Below, piece by piece: positions 32,742-36,681 of a DNA stretch of 36,681 nt; within the stretch, counting starts at the first letter, position 1, and every line of letters begins with the position of its first letter. Origin of the DNA: Beijerinckiaceae bacterium (GTDB taxonomy: Bacteria; Pseudomonadota; Alphaproteobacteria; Rhizobiales; Beijerinckiaceae); contig JAIETL010000103.1 in the NCBI GenBank assembly GCA_019745195.1, positions 1 through 36,681 of the forward strand, given 5' to 3'. A program made the position numbers and the translations under genes. The notes under the pieces were generated by a model. It saw only the letters and a list, made by a program, of their open reading frames with translations. It was not told the DNA's origin and made no database searches.

Positions 32742-33911
32742 TCACTTGATCCGCTCGAGCACCGAGACGTAGTTGGCGACCGCCGCCCCGCCCATGTTGA
32801 AGATGCCGCCGAGCCGCGCATCCGCGACTTGCATGCCCTCCGGCGCCTCGCCGACGAGCTGCATGGCGCTGAGCACATGCATGGAGACGCCGGTCGCCCC
32901 GATCGGATGACCCTTCGCCTTCAGCCCGCCGGAGACGTTGACCGGCAGCTTGCCGTCCTTCGTCGTCCAGCCTTCCCTGATGGCGCGCGCGCCGTCGCCT
33001 TCCTTGGTCAGCCCCATCGCCTCGTATTCGATCAGTTCGGCGATGGTGAAGCAGTCATGCGTCTCGACGAAGGAGAGATCGTCGAGCGCGACGCCCGCCT
33101 GCGCCAGGGCCTGCTTCCAGGCCAGCGCGCAGCCGTCGAACTTGAGGATGTCGCGCCGCGACAGCGGCAGGAAATCCTGGACATGGGCCATGCCGCGGAA
33201 GCCGACGGCCCGGCGCATGCCCAGCGCGGTCTCCTCGTCGGCGAGCACCAGCGCCGCCGCCCCGTCCGAGACCAGCGAGCAGTCGGTGCGCTTGAGAGGC
33301 CCGGCGACGAAGGGGTTCTTCTCGCTCTCGTTGCGGCAGAACTCGAAGCCGAGGTCCTTGCGCATCTGGGCATAGGGGTTCTCGACGCCGTTCTTGTGGT
33401 TCTTGGCGGCGATCATGGCGAGTGCGTCCGACTGGTCGCCATGGCGCTGGAAATAGGAGGCGGCGATCTGGCCGAACACACCGGCGAAGCCGCCGGTCGT
33501 CTCGCCCTCTTCGGCGAGATAGGAGGCCTTCAGCAGAAACTTGCCGATCTCGGCCGAGGGGGTCTTCGTCATCTGCTCGACGCCGACGACGAGCACGATT
33601 TTCGCAGCTCCCGCCTTGATCGCGCGCGCGCCCTGATGGACGGCGGCCGAGCCGGTGGCGCAGGCGTTCTCGACACGGGTCGTCGGCTTGAAGCGCAGCG
33701 CCGGGTCGGCCTGGAGCACCAGCGAGGCGGTGAAATCCTGGGCGGAGAAGCCGGCGTTGTAGTGCCCGAGCACAATCTCGTCGACCTGGTCGGCGGTGAT
33801 CCCGGCATCGACCAGCGCATCGGTCGCGACCCGCACGATCAGGCTTTCGATGGTCTCGGCGTCCTGCTTGCCGAACGGCGTATGGGCCCAGCCGACGATT
33901 GCAGCGCACAT
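32742..33911 (-). CDS. Thiolase-like acetyl-CoA acyltransferase (SCP-x/thiolase family)
   Basis: 389 residues from the ATG at 33911. Nucleophilic cysteine C84 in ENACATGSAA, H285 in VETHDCFTIAELIEYE, and H335 in GGLKAKGHPIGATG. The second catalytic cysteine of classical thiolases near the C-terminus is replaced (IFNMGGAAVANYV), as in SCP2/SCP-x-type and other thiolase-like proteins. It may cleave or condense acyl-CoA with altered mechanism. Stand-alone apart from the downstream MFS gene; no DUF35 OB-fold partner is seen next to it. Confidence 0.9.
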   Translation of the reverse strand: MCAAIVGWAHTPFGKQDAETIESLIVRVATDALVDAGITADQVDEIVLGHYNAGFSAQDFTASLVLQADPALRFKPTTRVENACATGSAAVHQGARAIKAGAAKIVLVVGVEQMTKTPSAEIGKFLLKASYLAEEGETTGGFAGVFGQIAASYFQRHGDQSDALAMIAAKNHKNGVENPYAQMRKDLGFEFCRNESEKNPFVAGPLKRTDCSLVSDGAAALVLADEETALGMRRAVGFRGMAHVQDFLPLSRRDILKFDGCALAWKQALAQAGVALDDLSFVETHDCFTIAELIEYEAMGLTKEGDGARAIREGWTTKDGKLPVNVSGGLKAKGHPIGATGVSMHVLSAMQLVGEAPEGMQVADARLGGIFNMGGAAVANYVSVLERIK

Positions 33912-34110
33912 GGCGTTTCTCTCCCGATGATCCGCTTTTGACTCTCAAATGCGCTGCGCAAGGCCTGCCCGCAAGCCGGCACAAGCGCATTTCCGGCGTG
34001 CGTGGAAAGAGGGACCACGATGCGGAACGGCTTACGGCGGGCCCGAGCCTCTGATAGCGTCGATTGGCGGCGTTTATGTCTTGTCGCCCGATGGTCCGGA
34101 AACAGTGGTG

Positions 34111-34374
34111 ATGATCATATCCAGAATGCAGGCGCTGCTGTTGATGATGGCGCTGGCCAGCATTTGGCTGGCAATTTGGACAGCTATCAGTGTCCACGAC
34201 ATCAGCGCGGATTTTTTAAGTGAACTTCAGGCAAATCTCGGGGCCGAGCATCCTAGCGTGGTAAATTTAGCGTCAGAGAGTTCGAAGAATATTTTCGCTG
34301 TTTGCGTCATCAGTGCAGCAGGCGCTGCGAGTATGTCCGCTGGAGCGATTATGATGTTTCTGACACGGCGCTAA
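34111..34374 (+). CDS. Small hypothetical two-helix membrane protein
   Basis: 87 residues from the ATG at 34111, with hydrophobic segments at about 5-26 and 62-83 and a mildly acidic loop between (ISADFLSELQANLGAEHPS). Not recognised. Codon use is AT-richer than in the neighbours. No convincing ribosome site was seen, and upstream in-frame starts exist, so existence and start are uncertain. Confidence 0.45.
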   Translation: MIISRMQALLLMMALASIWLAIWTAISVHDISADFLSELQANLGAEHPSVVNLASESSKNIFAVCVISAAGAASMSAGAIMMFLTRR

Positions 34375-34410
34375 ACCCGGAGCGTTCTCCGGCATTGGCC
34401 AAGCGTCTGT

Positions 34411-35313
34411 TTAGATCGACAGCAGCAGAACCAGCCCGACCCCGACCACGATCATCGCCATCCCCGCAAGCTCGCGCGCGCTCGTCCCCTCGGCGAAGAC
34501 CCGCCGCGAGGCGATCTGCGCCAGCGGGACTTCCAACAGGCCGAGCGTGCGGACATTGGCGGCGCTGGTCAGCGAGAAGCCGATGAACCAGAACTGCGAG
34601 GCCGCCGCGCCCAGAAACCCCGCCATCAGCGAGCGCCGCCAGATTCGCAGCGAGGCGAACAGCGCGCCGCGATCCGCAATCAGCATATAGGCGACCAGCA
34701 CCGCTGTGCTGAAGGCGAGCCCCCAGGCCAGGGTCGTGGTGGCGCGCAGCACAAAGTTCCCGTCCGGCAGCGCCAGGATCGCGGCGCGAAAACCCAGCGC
34801 CGAGAGCGCGAAGCTCGCGCCGGCCGCGATGCCGAGCACGGCCGGCCGCAGACCCGCAGCGCTCAGCTTCTCGCCCGGCTTCCACGACATCGTCACGACG
34901 CCGGCTGTCGCGAGCACGATCGCCGCGAATTTCCAGATCGTCAGCGCATCGCCCAGCAAAAGTGCGCCGAAGATCGCGACCTGCACCGGCTCGGTCTTGG
35001 TGTAGGCGGTGGTGACGGCAAACGAGCGCTCGCGCATCGCCGCCAGCATCAGCCCCGTTGCCGCGATCTGCGTCAGCGACCCCCAGAGCGCTGAGAGCAG
35101 GAAGCGCGCATCGGCTGCCGGCGGCATCCGCCCGCTGACGAGGCAGACTCCCGCGAGGAAGACGAGCGCGAAGGGAAGTCCGTAGAGGAAGCGCACCTGC
35201 GTCGCGCCGACGACGCCGATCGCATCGGTCAGCGAGCGCTGCGTCAGGTTGCGCGCCGTCTGCAGCAGCGAGGCCGCGATCGTCGCCGGAATCCAGAGGA
35301 GGGTGAGGCTCAC
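34411..35313 (-). CDS. EamA-family (DMT) transporter
   Basis: 300 residues from the GTG at 35313; the frame is open to 35397, but the residues before the first helix are arginine-rich and unlike protein. About ten membrane segments in two EamA repeats, with TQRSLTDAIGVVGATQVRFLYGLP after helix 1 and an AYTKTEPVQVAIFGALLLGD motif at the end of repeat 1. Inner-membrane transporter of metabolite or drug type; substrate unknown. It is not closely similar to the EamA protein at 12733-13608. Confidence 0.88.
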   Translation of the reverse strand: MSLTLLWIPATIAASLLQTARNLTQRSLTDAIGVVGATQVRFLYGLPFALVFLAGVCLVSGRMPPAADARFLLSALWGSLTQIAATGLMLAAMRERSFAVTTAYTKTEPVQVAIFGALLLGDALTIWKFAAIVLATAGVVTMSWKPGEKLSAAGLRPAVLGIAAGASFALSALGFRAAILALPDGNFVLRATTTLAWGLAFSTAVLVAYMLIADRGALFASLRIWRRSLMAGFLGAAASQFWFIGFSLTSAANVRTLGLLEVPLAQIASRRVFAEGTSARELAGMAMIVVGVGLVLLLSI

Positions 35314-35523
35314 GGGAGGTCTTGCTGGCTGGCGGGTCCGGGTCGGCCGATACGCCGGTTGACGACGCCTTGTGAACCGGCCCCGACGGCTAGGCAAATC
35401 ACTCGGCTGAGGGTAGGTATGCGTTCATGGTCGGGCACGCACTGCCGGCCGTCTCGAAAATGCCGCACGCGTCGCGTTGAAGCCTCCGCTTCGACCCCGC
35501 CCAGACAGGTTCAAGACCAGCCG

Positions 35524-36681
35524 ATGATCGCTTTCCGCCTCGCCGCCGCCGTCTCGCTCGGTCTTGTATTCTCCTTGCCGGCCAGCGCCGGCACCAGCCT
35601 TGTGATCGACGCATCGAGCGGCGAGGTTCTCTCCAGCGAAAACCCGAGCCAGGCCTGGCACCCGGCCTCGACCACGAAGATGATGACCGCCTATCTGGCG
35701 CTGAAGGCGGTGCGCGAGCGCCGCATCGGGCTGGAGACAGCGATCCCGGCCTCGAAGCTCGCCGCCGGCCAGCCGCGCGTGAAGGTCTACATCAAGGCCG
35801 GCCAGGAGGTGACGCTCGACAACGCGCTGCGCATCATGATGGTCAAATCGGCCAACGACATCGCCTATGTCATCGCCGAGGGCGTCGGCGGCGACGTTCC
35901 GACCTTCGTTTCGATGATGAACGCGGAAGCCGCGCGGCTCGGCATGCGCGATACTAATTTCGTCAATCCAAATGGCTGGCACCATCCCGACCAGCAGACG
36001 AGCGCGCGAGACCTGGCCATCCTCGCCATGGCGCTGATGCGGGAATTCCCCGACTATGCCGATTACTGGAACACGGCGGCCGTCCAACTCGGCAAGCAGA
36101 CGCTCAACAACACCAACGGCCTGGTCGGCCGCTATTACGGCGTCGGCGGGATGAAGACGGGCTTCGTCTGCGCCTCGGGCTTCAATGTCGTCGCGACCGC
36201 GACGCGGGGCGGCCGCACCCTGATCGCGGTCGTGCTCGGCGCGCTGTCTGGCTCGGAGCGCACCGTCAAGGCGGCACAGCTTCTGGATGACGGCTTCGGC
36301 AAATGGGGTGGCTTCGGCTACACCGTCGCGACCCTGCCCTCGGGCAATGGCGGCCGGGCCCAGAGCATCTGCGCCGATGTCCGCAGGGGCGGCGGCGCGC
36401 TCGGCGACGATGTCGATGTCGCCGGGCCGATCAGCGCGTCGGCGATCCCGGGCGGGGTCGGCGGCAATGCCGAGGGCACCTCGGACCGCTTCCCGATCTT
36501 TTCGCCGCAGCCGGCGGCCGCCAGCGCGGTTCTGACGCGCGCGCCCTCTGGCCGCGTCGTGCTGGGTCCGCGCGCCCAGGCGATCCCGGTCGAGGTCGCC
36601 TTCGGCCGCACGCCGGGCTCGGCGACCGCGCCGCTGGCGGCCAATGTCGCCGGCCGCCCCGACAGCCTGATTGCGCGCGGC
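35524..36681 (+). CDS. D-alanyl-D-alanine carboxypeptidase (penicillin-binding protein), cut by the window end
   Basis: 386 residues in the window with no stop before the right edge. A signal peptide (MIAFRLAAAVSLGLVFSLPASA, about 22 residues) leads to the periplasm. Serine peptidase S11 motifs: S49-x-x-K52 (ASTTK), S109-A-N111 (KSAND) and K211-T-G213 (GMKTGFV). It trims the terminal D-alanine of peptidoglycan side chains. A low-complexity Gly/Ala/Pro-rich part follows the catalytic domain from about residue 265, typical of a linker to a C-terminal domain or Sporulation-related repeat beyond the window. Confidence 0.94.
   Translation, partial: MIAFRLAAAVSLGLVFSLPASAGTSLVIDASSGEVLSSENPSQAWHPASTTKMMTAYLALKAVRERRIGLETAIPASKLAAGQPRVKVYIKAGQEVTLDNALRIMMVKSANDIAYVIAEGVGGDVPTFVSMMNAEAARLGMRDTNFVNPNGWHHPDQQTSARDLAILAMALMREFPDYADYWNTAAVQLGKQTLNNTNGLVGRYYGVGGMKTGFVCASGFNVVATATRGGRTLIAVVLGALSGSERTVKAAQLLDDGFGKWGGFGYTVATLPSGNGGRAQSICADVRRGGGALGDDVDVAGPISASAIPGGVGGNAEGTSDRFPIFSPQPAAASAVLTRAPSGRVVLGPRAQAIPVEVAFGRTPGSATAPLAANVAGRPDSLIARG

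Noticed and set aside
31728..33941. A 737-codon plus-strand open frame
   Set aside because: It is antisense to the MFS and thiolase-like genes, which have clear motifs; its Arg/Asp/Gln-rich translation is typical of GC-rich shadow frames.

Overview
The window is high-GC, densely coded DNA that looks like an alphaproteobacterium of the order Hyphomicrobiales. A Bosea-like organism is my best guess, by inference only. The signs are a GTTC-N7-GTTC LexA box ahead of an imuA-imuB-dnaE2 cassette, a predicted ethylmalonyl-CoA mutase, a J-domain gene divergent from bolA, and a long palindromic intergenic repeat of the kind common in these genomes. No phage, insertion sequence, CRISPR array or rRNA gene was seen.

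Layout. (1) 1-1573: two permeases of a polyamine-type ABC importer; the first seems broken at its 5' end. (2) 1589-2637: a divergent transthyretin-like hydrolase and a small membrane protein. (3) 2714-15809: a large locus for uptake and breakdown of a nitrogen compound. Its minus-strand part holds a three-part ferredoxin/FAD/FAD oxidase of HcnABC type, a DHDPS-family lyase, a polar amino-acid ABC importer (binding protein, two permeases, ATPase) and a DUF6282-type hydrolase. Its plus-strand part holds a second, paralogous binding protein, a phosphotriesterase-family hydrolase and an EamA transporter. A D-hydantoinase/dihydropyrimidinase and a GntR/FCD regulator close it. GTATAC-type operators before the first binding-protein gene and between the divergent units, with a weaker copy before the hydantoinase, suggest one regulon. 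The second permease of the importer carries an in-frame amber codon.

(4) 16086-21870: the SOS mutasome imuA-imuB-dnaE2 with a perfect LexA box. dnaE2 contains an in-frame palindrome built of GGCAGTC heptamers that adds about 28-30 residues. (5) 22271-25407: tRNA-Glu(CTC), an old-yellow-enzyme reductase, ComF, glutaredoxin and a DUF1178 protein. (6) 25409-29543: an RraA-family aldolase with a class I aminotransferase, divergent from ethylmalonyl-CoA mutase. (7) 29580-36681: a small AT-richer membrane ORF, a J-domain protein, BolA, a VapBC toxin-antitoxin pair with a palindromic operator, an MFS transporter, a thiolase-like enzyme, another small membrane ORF, an EamA transporter, and a D-Ala-D-Ala carboxypeptidase cut by the window edge.

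The genes of region 3 fit a scheme: a hydrolase opens a cyclic amide or similar ring, the oxidase acts on the released amino or imino acid, and the DHDPS-family enzyme cleaves or deaminates the product. The substrate is not known from sequence, and this locus is the best candidate here for an undescribed pathway. The in-frame palindrome in dnaE2 is the most unusual single sequence feature.
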